From Rhodopseudomonas palustris (GTDB lineage Bacteria > Pseudomonadota > Alphaproteobacteria > Rhizobiales > Xanthobacteraceae): 64,000 nucleotides of DNA. Shown here in pieces: positions 20,207 through 27,867 of this stretch. How positions within the stretch are numbered: position 1 is the stretch's first letter; the number at the start of each line of letters is the position of its first letter. The notes beneath the pieces are model-generated. The model saw only the letters and a program-made list of their open reading frames with translations, had not been told where the DNA came from and made no database searches. Location: the NCBI RefSeq assembly GCF_003031265.1, contig NZ_CP019966.1:744001-808000 (forward strand). Direction: 5' to 3'. Made by a program: the position numbers and the translations under genes.

Positions 20207-21300
20207 TCCGCAGCCTCGCGCAGCTCGGGTTGTTCCTGGTTGAATTCGGCGCGCAGCTTGCGCAGCAGGCCGAGCTCGGACTGGAAATCGACGTAGTGCG
20301 GCAGCTTCAAATGCTCGACGAATCCGGTCGCCTGGACGTTGTCCGAATGCGACAGCACGAACTCCTCGTCCTGAGCCGGCGCCTTGACGTCCTCGCCGAG
20401 TTCGCCGGCGCGCAGCGCGCGATCGACCAGGGCCATCGACATCGCCTTGCGCTCGCTCTGGCCGAAGGCGAGGCCGTAGCCTCGGGTGAAGCGCGGCGCT
20501 TCGGTCGCCGAGCCTTTGAACTGATTGACCATCTGGCACTCGGTCAGCGCCACGCTGCCGAGCGGCACCGCGAAGCCGGCGTCTTCGGCCTCGAAGAACA
20601 CCTCGACTTCACCGAACCGGATTTCGCCGGCGAACGGATGGTTACGGCCGTAGCCGCGCTGGGTGGAATAGCCGAGTGCCAGCAGAAAGCCCTCGTCGGC
20701 GCGGGCGAGGTTCTGCAGCCGCAGGTCGCGCCCGGCCGGAAAGTTCAGCGGCTCCCGGGTGAGGTCACCGACCGCGCTGTCGTCATCCGCAATCGGCGAC
20801 TCTTCAATTAGCCCGTCCTGGCGCAGGATGTCGGTCACCCGCGGCGTCGACGCATCACTGGCTTCCGCCGTCGCCGGCTCGGCCGGATCTCCGCCTTCGG
20901 CGAGCTGCGGATCGAGCAGCCGGTGGGTGTAGTCGAAGGTCGGGCCGAGGATCTGGCCGCCCGGAATGTCCTTGAAGGTCGAAGAAATACGCCGCCGGAC
21001 CGCCATTGCGCCGGTGTCGACCGGCTCGGACGAGCCGAACCGCGGCAGCGTGGCGCGGAATGCTCGCACCAGGAAGATCGCTTCGATCAGATCGCCGCGC
21101 GCCTGCTTGATCGCCAGTGCCGCCAGCTCGCGGTCGTAGAGCGAGCCTTCGCTCATCACCCGATCGACGCCGAGCGCGAGCTGTTCGGAAATCTGATCGA
21201 GCGTCAGCTCCGGCACGTTACGTTTCCCGCGGCGGGCGTCGGCGAGCAGCCGGTGGGCATTGTCGATGGCGCGTTCGCCGCCTTTGACTGCGACATACAT
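20203..21300 (-). CDS. phnI: PhnI, C-P lyase core subunit (nucleosidase/ribosyltransferase)
   Basis: PhnI, with PhnG, PhnH and PhnL, swaps adenine of ATP for methylphosphonate. The 365-residue protein starts MYVAVKGGERAIDNAHRLL and contains QLALGVDRVMSEGSLYDRELAALAIKQA and FTRGYGLAFGQSERKAMSMALVDRAL, all typical. A Glu/Asp/Pro-rich stretch near residues 130-175 is probably a loop. It lies 3 bases downstream of phnH. Confidence 0.96.
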   Translation of the reverse strand: MYVAVKGGERAIDNAHRLLADARRGKRNVPELTLDQISEQLALGVDRVMSEGSLYDRELAALAIKQARGDLIEAIFLVRAFRATLPRFGSSEPVDTGAMAVRRRISSTFKDIPGGQILGPTFDYTHRLLDPQLAEGGDPAEPATAEASDASTPRVTDILRQDGLIEESPIADDDSAVGDLTREPLNFPAGRDLRLQNLARADEGFLLALGYSTQRGYGRNHPFAGEIRFGEVEVFFEAEDAGFAVPLGSVALTECQMVNQFKGSATEAPRFTRGYGLAFGQSERKAMSMALVDRALRAGELGEDVKAPAQDEEFVLSHSDNVQATGFVEHLKLPHYVDFQSELGLLRKLRAEFNQEQPELREAAE

Positions 21301-21303
21301 CGG

Positions 21304-21906
21304 TCAGCTCCCTTGGCTGAGGCGCGTGGTGCGCGGGATCGCCACCACCTGATCGCCGCTCACCAGCACCACGTCGAGGCCGCGCGGAAACAGCGCTGCG
21401 TTGATACTCAGGCGATCGAACAGGTCGGCGGGCTGCAGCGATGCTTGCAGCAGCGTCTCGCCATCGATGCCGGGACCGTGCAGCCGGAAGCCGTCGCCGG
21501 AGCCGAGCGCCTGCGCTTGAATAATGAGGGTCGTCGACCGGTCCGGATATTCTGGCGTGCCGAGCGCGAACCGCTCGAGCGGCAGCAACGCTGAGCCGTC
21601 GCCGATCAGCGCGAATGCCGCGGAAGAGGGATCGCCGGTCAGCGGCGCGCCGGTGTGAAACTTCAGCCACTGCGCCACGGTGCCGTCCGCCGCGATCGTC
21701 TCGTCGAGCCAGATCGGCGTGTCGTGATCGAACAGCGTCAGCGCCAGTGCGGCGCTGCCGTGCATCAGCGGCGCCGGTGTGCCGGCTTCGACGCTGATGC
21801 GTTGGATGCGGCCGGGCCGCGCCATCGCTTCCATCACGGCGCGGAAGGTCGATTGCGCGCCGAGCACCTTGTCGGCAAAGCCGGCGGCAAGTTCGGTGGT
21901 GGTCAT
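21304..21906 (-). CDS. phnH: PhnH, C-P lyase core subunit
   Basis: PhnH is part of the (PhnGHIJ)2 core; its fold is related to PLP enzymes but it lacks the cofactor. The 200 residues include GFADKVLGAQSTFRAVMEAMARPG and ALGTPEYPDRSTTLIIQ, typical of the family. I chose the ATG at 21906, which overlaps the end of phnG; the longer open frame to 22395 is the phnG shadow. Confidence 0.95.
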   Translation of the reverse strand: MTTTELAAGFADKVLGAQSTFRAVMEAMARPGRIQRISVEAGTPAPLMHGSAALALTLFDHDTPIWLDETIAADGTVAQWLKFHTGAPLTGDPSSAAFALIGDGSALLPLERFALGTPEYPDRSTTLIIQAQALGSGDGFRLHGPGIDGETLLQASLQPADLFDRLSINAALFPRGLDVVLVSGDQVVAIPRTTRLSQGS

Positions 21907-21908
21907 GG

Positions 21909-22388
21909 TCAGCCCTCGCCTCGCACCAGCGTGTAGAAATCGACCTTGGTGGCAGCCGTCTGGGCGGCCTTTTCGGCACGAGCGGCTTCGACCTCGGTTC
22001 GTAGCGGCGCGATCACCTCGGCCTCGACCGCAGCCGAATAGTTCGCCGATTGCAGCAGCGCGTCGCACAGCGCGATCAGCTTCGCCTTGGTACGATCTCG
22101 TCCCAACGTGTAGCCGAACCCGACCTCGCCACTGGCGAGCCGCACCGCAGCGCGCGACACCGTCGCCTCGCCGACATTGAAGGCCGCGCCATCGCCGCCG
22201 ATCCGGCCGCGCAGCATCACCAGTCCCTGTTCCGGCTCGCGCAGCAGCGTGAACGCCGGCGGCGCCAGGGCTCCGACGCGCGCGTCGATCGCTGCGGTAT
22301 CCGACGCAGCCAACACCGCCATCGCGACGCGGCGGCGCGCGATCGCGGCTTGTTCGGGGAGGTTCGTGGTTTCGGCGTGCATCGCCAT
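21909..22388 (-). CDS. phnG: PhnG, C-P lyase core subunit
   Basis: PhnG is the small core subunit. The product (about 159 aa) includes FTLLREPEQGLVMLRGRIGGDGAAFNVGEATVSRAAVRL and GYTLGRDRTKAKLIALCDALLQ, typical of the family. Starts at 22388 and 22382 are both possible. The frame continues to 22478, but that would place the palindromic operator at 22397-22426 inside the coding region. It is the first gene of the phnGHIJKLMN operon and diverges from phnF. Confidence 0.94.
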   Translation of the reverse strand: MAMHAETTNLPEQAAIARRRVAMAVLAASDTAAIDARVGALAPPAFTLLREPEQGLVMLRGRIGGDGAAFNVGEATVSRAAVRLASGEVGFGYTLGRDRTKAKLIALCDALLQSANYSAAVEAEVIAPLRTEVEAARAEKAAQTAATKVDFYTLVRGEG

Positions 22389-22396
22389 TGCCCAAT

Positions 22397-22426
22397 TCAA
22401 GTTGTCTATGTTAATAGACAACTTGA
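22397..22426. promoter_or_regulatory. PhnF-type operator: long perfect palindrome between phnG and phnF
   Basis: TCAAGTTGTCTAT (22397-22409) and its exact complement (22414-22426) flank the 4-base spacer GTTA. The core GTCTAT/ATAGAC resembles GntR/HutC-type operators. It lies only 8-14 bases before the phnG starts and about 70 before phnF, so bound protein would block phnG and could autoregulate phnF. Confidence 0.8.
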
Positions 22427-22438
22427 TAGAGGCACAAT

Positions 22439-22456
22439 GTGAAAACTCGATGACGA
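22439..22456 (-). promoter_or_regulatory. Weak PhoB-box-like repeat upstream of phnG
   Basis: On the minus strand TCGTCAT, 4 bases, then TTTTCAC. Each half matches 5 of 7 positions of the PhoB consensus half-site CTGTCA(T/C) with the correct 11-base period. The match is weak and could be chance. Confidence 0.3.
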
Positions 22457-22493
22457 CGAATTCCGTGGCGATGATCACGAAAGCGTTCCTGTC

Positions 22494-23222
22494 ATGACCG
22501 CCGAGGCCCTCTCTTCAGGCGTCGCGCTGTGGCGTCAGGTCGCCGACGGCATCGAGATGGCGATCGCCGACGGCCGCTATCTGCCCGGTGGCAAGCTGCC
22601 GGGGGAGACCGAGATCGCCGAGAACTACGGGGTCAACCGCCACACCGTGCGGCGGGCGCTTGCGGCGCTGGCAGAGCGTGGATTGGTGCGCGCCGAGCGG
22701 GGCAGCGGCACCTTCGTCCGCAGCCGGCGGATCGCCTATCCGCTGCGCACCCGGACGCGGTTTTCCGAGATCATCAATGCGGGCGGCCGCGAGCCGCGCG
22801 GTCAATTGATCTCCGCGGAGCGAGAGGCCGCGACCGGCGCGCTCGCCGGCCAGCTCGATCTCGACATCGGCGCGCCACTGTTCCGGATCGAGGCGCTGCG
22901 ATCGGCGGATGGCGTGCCGATCAGCCGCGGCACGACCTGGCTGTCGGCGGTGCGCTTTCCCGATGCGCCCAAGGTGTTCGCGGCGAAACGCTCGATGACC
23001 AAGGTGCTGGCGCATTACGGCATCAGCGACTATCGCCGGCTGTCGACCCGGATCACCGCCTCGGTGGTCGATGCCGCCGATGCGGCGCGGCTCGATCTGG
23101 CGGCCGGGCGGCCGGTGCTGGTGGTGGAGAGCATCGACGTCGCTGCCGACGGCACCCCGCTGCTGACCTCCCGCGCCCGCTTCGCCGCCGAGCGGGTCGA
23201 GTTCGTGATCGAGCCGGATTAG
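22494..23222 (+). CDS. phnF: PhnF, GntR/HutC-family regulator of phosphonate genes
   Basis: The 242-residue protein has an N-terminal winged helix (LPGGKLPGETEIAENYGVNRHTVRRALAALAERGLV, residues 30-68) and a C-terminal UTRA effector domain (GAPLFRIEALRSADGVPISRGTTWL, then PVLVVESIDVAADGTPLLTSRARFAAERVEF). PhnF proteins repress phosphonate genes until an inducer is bound. It diverges from phnG across the palindrome at 22397-22426, the expected target, and is convergent with phnE2. Confidence 0.94.
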   Translation: MTAEALSSGVALWRQVADGIEMAIADGRYLPGGKLPGETEIAENYGVNRHTVRRALAALAERGLVRAERGSGTFVRSRRIAYPLRTRTRFSEIINAGGREPRGQLISAEREAATGALAGQLDLDIGAPLFRIEALRSADGVPISRGTTWLSAVRFPDAPKVFAAKRSMTKVLAHYGISDYRRLSTRITASVVDAADAARLDLAAGRPVLVVESIDVAADGTPLLTSRARFAAERVEFVIEPD

Positions 23223-23240
23223 GGCCCGCCTTGCGCTCAC

Positions 23241-23340
23241 GTCATCGCCCGCGCAGGCGGGCGAACCAGTATTGCAGAGAGTTCGCGGCAGAGCACGGAC
23301 GCTCTGGAATACTGGATCCTCCGCTTGAGCGGAGTATGAC
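23241..23340. repeat. Palindromic intergenic repeat, family D
   Basis: It begins GTCATCGCCCGCGCAGGCGG and ends CTCCGCTTGAGCGGAGTATGAC, with inner arms CCAGTATT and AATACTGG. Outer and inner arms both pair, giving a long hairpin between the convergent phnF and phnE2 genes. It may end both transcripts. Confidence 0.75.
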
Positions 23341-23367
23341 GGTTGAGAGTGCGATGATCGCCGCGCC

Positions 23368-24234
23368 TTAAGCGACCGCCTTTCGGCCGATGATCGCAAA
23401 CCGCAGCTTGCTGGAGATCCAGTCGATCGCCGCTACGGTGACGAGGATCATCAGGATCAGGAACGACACCTTCTGCCACTCCAGCACGCGGATCTGCTCG
23501 GCGAGCTGCAACCCGATGCCGCCGGCACCGACGATGCCGATGATGGTGGCGGAGCGGGTGTTGGATTCGAAGAAGTACAGCACCTGGCTGGCCAGAATCG
23601 GGACTACCTGCGGCAACATGCCGAAGCGGACGCTGTGGACGTGTGAGCCGCCGGTCGCCTTGACGCCTTCGCTCGCCTTTTCGTCGGCAGCTTCGAAGGC
23701 CTCCGAGAACAGCTTGCCGAAATTGCCGAAATCCGAGCACATCACTGCCAGAATGCCGGCGAATGGGCCGAGCCCGACGACGCCGACCCAGATCAGCGCC
23801 CAGATCAGCGTGTCGACGCCGCGCACCGCGTCAAGCAGGCGCCGCGTCAAGAGTTGCAGCGGGCGGATGCGCAGTACATTGCGCGCTGCCAGGAACGACA
23901 CCGGAAACGCCAGCAGTGCGCCGCCGAGCGTGCCGAGAAAGGCGATCGCCAGCGTTTCGCCCATCGCGTGCAGATAGACTTGCGCGAGCTGCCACGATCC
24001 CGGATCGGGCGGCAGCATCAGGCCGAGAAACTCGATCAGGCGGCCGATGCCGCTGAATAACCTGTCGAACGGGATTTCGAGCCGGATCAGGCCGAACACG
24101 AAGATCGCTGCAGCCAAGGTCAGGCCGCCGATCAGCTTTGCGCGGTTGATCCAGTTGGGACGGAAGTGTTCGGGGAAGCGGGCGGCGATGCCGGCTTCGT
24201 CGCCGAAGCTCAGAGTGCGGCGGGCGGTGCTCAT
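23368..24234 (-). CDS. phnE: PhnE-type phosphonate ABC permease (second)
   Basis: The 288-residue inner-membrane permease has several hydrophobic helices and the binding-protein-dependent transport motif (FSEAFEAADEKASEGVKATGGSHVHSVRFGMLPQV), which contacts PhnC. The VGAGGIGLQLAEQIRVLEW segment is typical of PhnE. Its start overlaps the upstream phnE stop (ATGA). Two PhnE proteins probably form a heterodimer. Confidence 0.94.
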   Translation of the reverse strand: MSTARRTLSFGDEAGIAARFPEHFRPNWINRAKLIGGLTLAAAIFVFGLIRLEIPFDRLFSGIGRLIEFLGLMLPPDPGSWQLAQVYLHAMGETLAIAFLGTLGGALLAFPVSFLAARNVLRIRPLQLLTRRLLDAVRGVDTLIWALIWVGVVGLGPFAGILAVMCSDFGNFGKLFSEAFEAADEKASEGVKATGGSHVHSVRFGMLPQVVPILASQVLYFFESNTRSATIIGIVGAGGIGLQLAEQIRVLEWQKVSFLILMILVTVAAIDWISSKLRFAIIGRKAVA

Positions 24235-25127
24235 CGTCGCTCCTGACCGATCAGACGGCGGCGCACGCCTTCGGTGAAATAGTCGATCGCCATCACGGTG
24301 ACGATGATCAGCAGCAGGATGGCGCTAACGTCGCTGTAGTAGAACTTGCGCACCGCCTCGATCAGGTCCTGGCCGATGCCGCCGGCACCGACGAAGCCCA
24401 TCACGGCCGCGCCGCGGACGTTGATCTCGAACCGCAGCAGTGCGTAGCTGACGAAGTTCGACAGCACCTGCGGCACGACCGCGAACCGGACCATCTCGAA
24501 CCAGTCACCGCCGGACGAAACCACGCCCTCCAGCGGCTTGTCGTCGATGTTCTCGACCACTTCGGCGAACAGCTTGCCGAGCGCGCCGGCGGTGTGAATC
24601 GCGATCGCCAGCACGCCGGGCAGCGGGCCGAGCCCGAACGCCAGCACGAACAGCAGCGCGAACACGATCTCCGGCACGGTGCGGCAGAATTCGAGGAAGC
24701 GGCGGGTGACGAAGACCAGCGCGCGCGAACGCACAAGATTGGCCGAGGCGAGAAAGCACAGCGCGAAACCGGCGAGCGCCCCGAGCAGCGTGCCCACATA
24801 GGCGATCAGAATCGTGTCGAGCAGCAACCCGGTCCAGCGCTTGATGCCCCAGAACCAGTCGGCGAGGTCGGTCCACAGTGTCGCGAGCGCGAGCTTCGGC
24901 GCGATCGAGATGAAGTAGGACGGAAACCGCCAGAAATTATCGGCCAGCTTGACCAGATCGACTTCGCCCATCCAGGCGGCCGCGGCGATCGCAGCGATCA
25001 GGATCGCGCCGCCGAGCGCCAGCCGACGCCGCTTCGCCGCCACCGCCGCGTCGTAGTGATCGGCGAGGGCGCGGAGCTGAGGCTCGGGAAGTTCTGTGAC
25101 GGCTGCCTGCATTCGGTTGTCCGACAT
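24231..25127 (-). CDS. phnE: PhnE-type phosphonate ABC permease (first)
   Basis: The 298-residue permease has an N-terminal hydrophilic part, a first membrane helix (LALGGAILIAAIAAAAWMG), the coupling segment (FAEVVENIDDKPLEGVVSSGGDWFEMVRFAVVPQV) and VGAGGIGQDLIEAVRKFYYSDV. I prefer the ATG at 25127 (MSDNRMQAAV) over 25157. It lies 53 bases after phnD and overlaps the second phnE. Confidence 0.93.
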   Translation of the reverse strand: MSDNRMQAAVTELPEPQLRALADHYDAAVAAKRRRLALGGAILIAAIAAAAWMGEVDLVKLADNFWRFPSYFISIAPKLALATLWTDLADWFWGIKRWTGLLLDTILIAYVGTLLGALAGFALCFLASANLVRSRALVFVTRRFLEFCRTVPEIVFALLFVLAFGLGPLPGVLAIAIHTAGALGKLFAEVVENIDDKPLEGVVSSGGDWFEMVRFAVVPQVLSNFVSYALLRFEINVRGAAVMGFVGAGGIGQDLIEAVRKFYYSDVSAILLLIIVTVMAIDYFTEGVRRRLIGQERR

Positions 25128-25180
25128 GACGACGCGGGCGACCGTTTGGCCGCCCACGTCCGATGATGTGCTGGGATGTG

Positions 25181-26089
25181 TCAGGACTTCGACTTGCGCA
25201 GGCTGTCGACGAACTTGATTAGCTCGACCACCGGCTCGTAGTCCTTGTGGCTCGTCGCCGCGTAGGGCTTGGCCTTGCCTTCATAGATCTTGTTGAAGGT
25301 TTCCGGATCGTTGGTGGCCAGGTCGAGCACCGCCTTGCGGATCGCCGCCTTGAGGTCTTCCGGTAGGTCCGACAGATAGGCCATCGGCGAGTTCACGATC
25401 AGGTCCGACTTCAGGATGATGCGGAAGTCAGCGGCCTTGACCATGCCCTTGCGGTCCATCCGCAGCAGGTTGGATTCGTCCTCGGTGTTCCACCAATTGA
25501 AGGCCGCATCGCAAGTGCCCTGGGCGACGCCGATCACCGCGTTCTCATGGCTGCCGGCGTAGATCACCTTGGCGAAGAACTTGTCGGGATCGATCGACAT
25601 CTTGTTCATCATGAAGCGCGGCACGTTGTTGCCGGAGGTCGAATTCGGATCGACCAGGCAGAGGTTCTTGCCCTTGAGATCTTCGATCTTCTGGTAGGGC
25701 GAGTCCTTCTTCACATAAAGCACCGAGTGATAGCCCTTGGAGCCGTCACCGTTGACCTCGATGGCGAACGGCTCGACCTTGGCGCCGACCAGATAGGCGC
25801 GGGCGTAGGACGCCGGCCCATACATGCCGATGTGGATGTTGCCGGCGCGCTGACCTTCGATCACCGCGGCGTAGTCGTTGGCGATGCGCAGCTTCACCGG
25901 CACGCCGAGCTGCTTGGTGAGGTAGTCGGTCAGCGGGGTCCAGCGGGTGGTGGTGCCCGAGGCGTTCTCGTCCGGGATCTTGCCGAACACCAGTTCGGGA
26001 TATTTCGCCTTCCAGTCCTGCGCCGGCGCGGCGTGCGCGGTGAACGCCAGCGCGGCAGCGGCGGCGACGAGAGTACGGAGCTTGATCAT
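25181..26089 (-). CDS. phnD: PhnD, periplasmic phosphonate-binding protein
   Basis: The 302-residue protein has a clear signal peptide (MIKLRTLVAAAAALAFTAHAAPA) and the PhnD-like ligand domain (LVFGKIPDENASGTTTRWTPLTDYL, then LCLVDPNSTSGNNVPRFMMNKMSID). The ATG at 26089 has an AGGAAACC ribosome site. It delivers phosphonates to PhnE/PhnC. The spacing from phnC (108 bases) suggests one transcript with a short intergenic gap. Confidence 0.95.
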   Translation of the reverse strand: MIKLRTLVAAAAALAFTAHAAPAQDWKAKYPELVFGKIPDENASGTTTRWTPLTDYLTKQLGVPVKLRIANDYAAVIEGQRAGNIHIGMYGPASYARAYLVGAKVEPFAIEVNGDGSKGYHSVLYVKKDSPYQKIEDLKGKNLCLVDPNSTSGNNVPRFMMNKMSIDPDKFFAKVIYAGSHENAVIGVAQGTCDAAFNWWNTEDESNLLRMDRKGMVKAADFRIILKSDLIVNSPMAYLSDLPEDLKAAIRKAVLDLATNDPETFNKIYEGKAKPYAATSHKDYEPVVELIKFVDSLRKSKS

Positions 26090-26197
26090 GAGGTTTCCTG
26101 TCTCTTCAGTCGGTGAACGGTCGAAACACGGCGACCGCACGCGGACGCGCCGCGGGCGGTGCCGGATAGGGGAGACGGCGAACGATCGCCGCCGGGA

Positions 26198-27010
26198 TCA
26201 GGCCACGGCGACGCCGGCCAATGCGGGGGCGGGAAGGCCGTGCGGAACGTGCGGCGCAGCGCCGAGCACTTCGTCGGCTTCGAGATCGTAAAGTTCGCGC
26301 GCGATCTGGTCGGTGAGCGCGGCCGGTGCGCCGTCGAACACCACGCGGCCCGAGGCCATGCCGATCAGCCGGTCGCAATAGCTGCGGGCGAGATCGAGCG
26401 AGTGCAGATTGCACAGCACGGTGATGCCGAAGTGCTTGTTGATGCGCAGCAGCGCATCCATCACGATCTTGGTGTTGCGCGGATCGAGCGAGGCAATCGG
26501 CTCGTCGGCGAGCACGATGTCCGGCTGCTGCACCAAGGCGCGGGCGATCGCGACGCGCTGCTGCTGACCGCCGGAGAGCTGGTCGGCGCGCTGCGCCGCG
26601 TAGGACGCCATATCGAACTGATCGAGCGCCGAGATCGCGAGCGCGCGATCCTGCTCAGGCCACATTTGCACCAGCGAGCGCCACGACGGCACTTCGGACA
26701 GCCGGCCCATCAGCACATTGGTCAGCACGTCGAGACGGCCGATCAGGTTGAATTGCTGAAAGATCATCGCCGAGCGTGCGCGCCATTGTCGCAGCTCGCG
26801 GCCCTGCAGCGCGGTCACATCGACGCCTTCGAACAGGATGCGGCCCTCGGACGGCTCCGCCAGCCGGTTCAGCATGCGTAGCAGGGTCGACTTGCCCGCG
26901 CCAGATCGCCCGATCACCCCGACGAAGCTGCCGCGCTCCACCGAAAACGATGCGCCATCTACGGCTGCTTTGCTGCCGAAACGGCAGGTCAGACCCTCAA
27001 CTACCAGCAT
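26198..27010 (-). CDS. phnC: PhnC, phosphonate ABC transporter ATPase
   Basis: The 270-residue ATPase has Walker [10 protein letters not shown] near residue 35, Q-loop [23 protein letters not shown], signature [17 protein letters not shown] and Walker [17 protein letters not shown]. It is the first gene of the minus-strand phnCDE1E2 unit. A PhoB-box-like repeat lies 47-64 bases upstream at 27057-27074. Confidence 0.95.
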   Translation of the reverse strand: MLVVEGLTCRFGSKAAVDGASFSVERGSFVGVIGRSGAGKSTLLRMLNRLAEPSEGRILFEGVDVTALQGRELRQWRARSAMIFQQFNLIGRLDVLTNVLMGRLSEVPSWRSLVQMWPEQDRALAISALDQFDMASYAAQRADQLSGGQQQRVAIARALVQQPDIVLADEPIASLDPRNTKIVMDALLRINKHFGITVLCNLHSLDLARSYCDRLIGMASGRVVFDGAPAALTDQIARELYDLEADEVLGAAPHVPHGLPAPALAGVAVA

Positions 27011-27056
27011 GCGCTGCTCCCGAAACAGGTTCGGGAAGAATCGCTAACGCCGTTGT

Positions 27057-27074
27057 TTTGCAGCCGTGTGACAG
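27057..27074 (-). promoter_or_regulatory. PhoB-box-like repeat upstream of phnC
   Basis: On the minus strand CTGTCAC, 4 bases, then CTGCAAA, with an 11-base period. The first half is a perfect PhoB half-site; the second matches 4 of 7. Position fits an activator site at the phnC promoter. Confidence 0.45.
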
Positions 27075-27110
27075 TCGATGTAGTTCCGCCGCCATATCAA
27101 GGTCTTCGCT

Positions 27111-27139
27111 GCGTCATCGACGCGTCACGACGGCGTCAT
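27111..27139 (+). promoter_or_regulatory. Triple PhoB-box-like direct repeat upstream of the acetyltransferase-phnM2 unit
   Basis: GCGTCAT at 27111, GCGTCAC at 27122 and GCGTCAT at 27133 share the core CGTCA with an exact 11-base period. PhoB half-sites CTGTCA(T/C) use the same spacing. The repeat lies 50-80 bases before the ATG at 27190, in a region divergent from phnC. Confidence 0.55.
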
Positions 27140-27189
27140 GAGCGGCGCCGATGACAGGTCTCATCCCGATCATCGCCCACGAGACTCCC

Positions 27190-27867
27190 ATGGCCGCGAA
27201 ACTGCTAACGGTCGCGCCGACCGTCGATCCGACCGCCAAGCTGCACGACGTCACCCTCGGCGCCTATTGCGAAGTCGGCGCCCGCACCATCCTGAACGAA
27301 GTGGCGATGGGCGATTACTCCTACGTCGTCAACGATTCGCAGATCACCTACACCAGCATAGGCAAGTTCTGCTCGATCGCGGCGATGACCCGGATCAACC
27401 CCGGCAATCACCCGATGCAGCGCGCCACCCAGGCGCACTTCACCTACCGCGCCAGCACCTATTTCGAGGGCGAGAGCGACGACGCCGAGTTCTTCGCCTG
27501 GCGCCGCTCGCATCACGTCGAGATCGGCCACGACGTCTGGATCGGTCATGGCGCCATCGTGCTGCCGGGCCGCAACATCGGTACCGGTGCGGTGGTTGCT
27601 GCAGGCGCGATCGTCACCCGGGACGTGCCGGCCTACACGATCGTGGCCGGCAACCCGGCCCGGCCGATCCGCCGCCGTTTCTCCGAGCAACAGGCGGAGC
27701 GTCTGGTCGCGCTGGCGTGGTGGAATTGGGACCACGAAGCGTTGCGCAACGCGCTGCCCGACTTCCGGAAATTGTCAGTGGACGAATTCCTCGACCGATA
27801 TGAAGGTGCCGCCAAAGTGCAGTCGCCGGACCGGGAGCCGGCGACGGAACAGCAGGTGATGGGATGA
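27190..27867 (+). CDS. Hexapeptide-repeat acetyltransferase of phosphonate operons
   Basis: The 225-residue protein has left-handed beta-helix repeats (GAYCEVGARTILNEVAMGDYSYV, then IGHDVWIGHGAIVLPGRNIGTGAVVAAGAIV) and a Vat-like insert with NPGNHPMQRATQAHFTYR. It matches the transferase-hexapeptide family found in C-P lyase loci. It may acetylate aminophosphonates, the role PhnO (a different fold) plays in E. coli; this is inference. The ATG at 27190 (MAAKLLTVAP) is family-like; an ATG at 27151 is possible. Its stop overlaps the second phnM. Confidence 0.88.
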   Translation: MAAKLLTVAPTVDPTAKLHDVTLGAYCEVGARTILNEVAMGDYSYVVNDSQITYTSIGKFCSIAAMTRINPGNHPMQRATQAHFTYRASTYFEGESDDAEFFAWRRSHHVEIGHDVWIGHGAIVLPGRNIGTGAVVAAGAIVTRDVPAYTIVAGNPARPIRRRFSEQQAERLVALAWWNWDHEALRNALPDFRKLSVDEFLDRYEGAAKVQSPDREPATEQQVMG

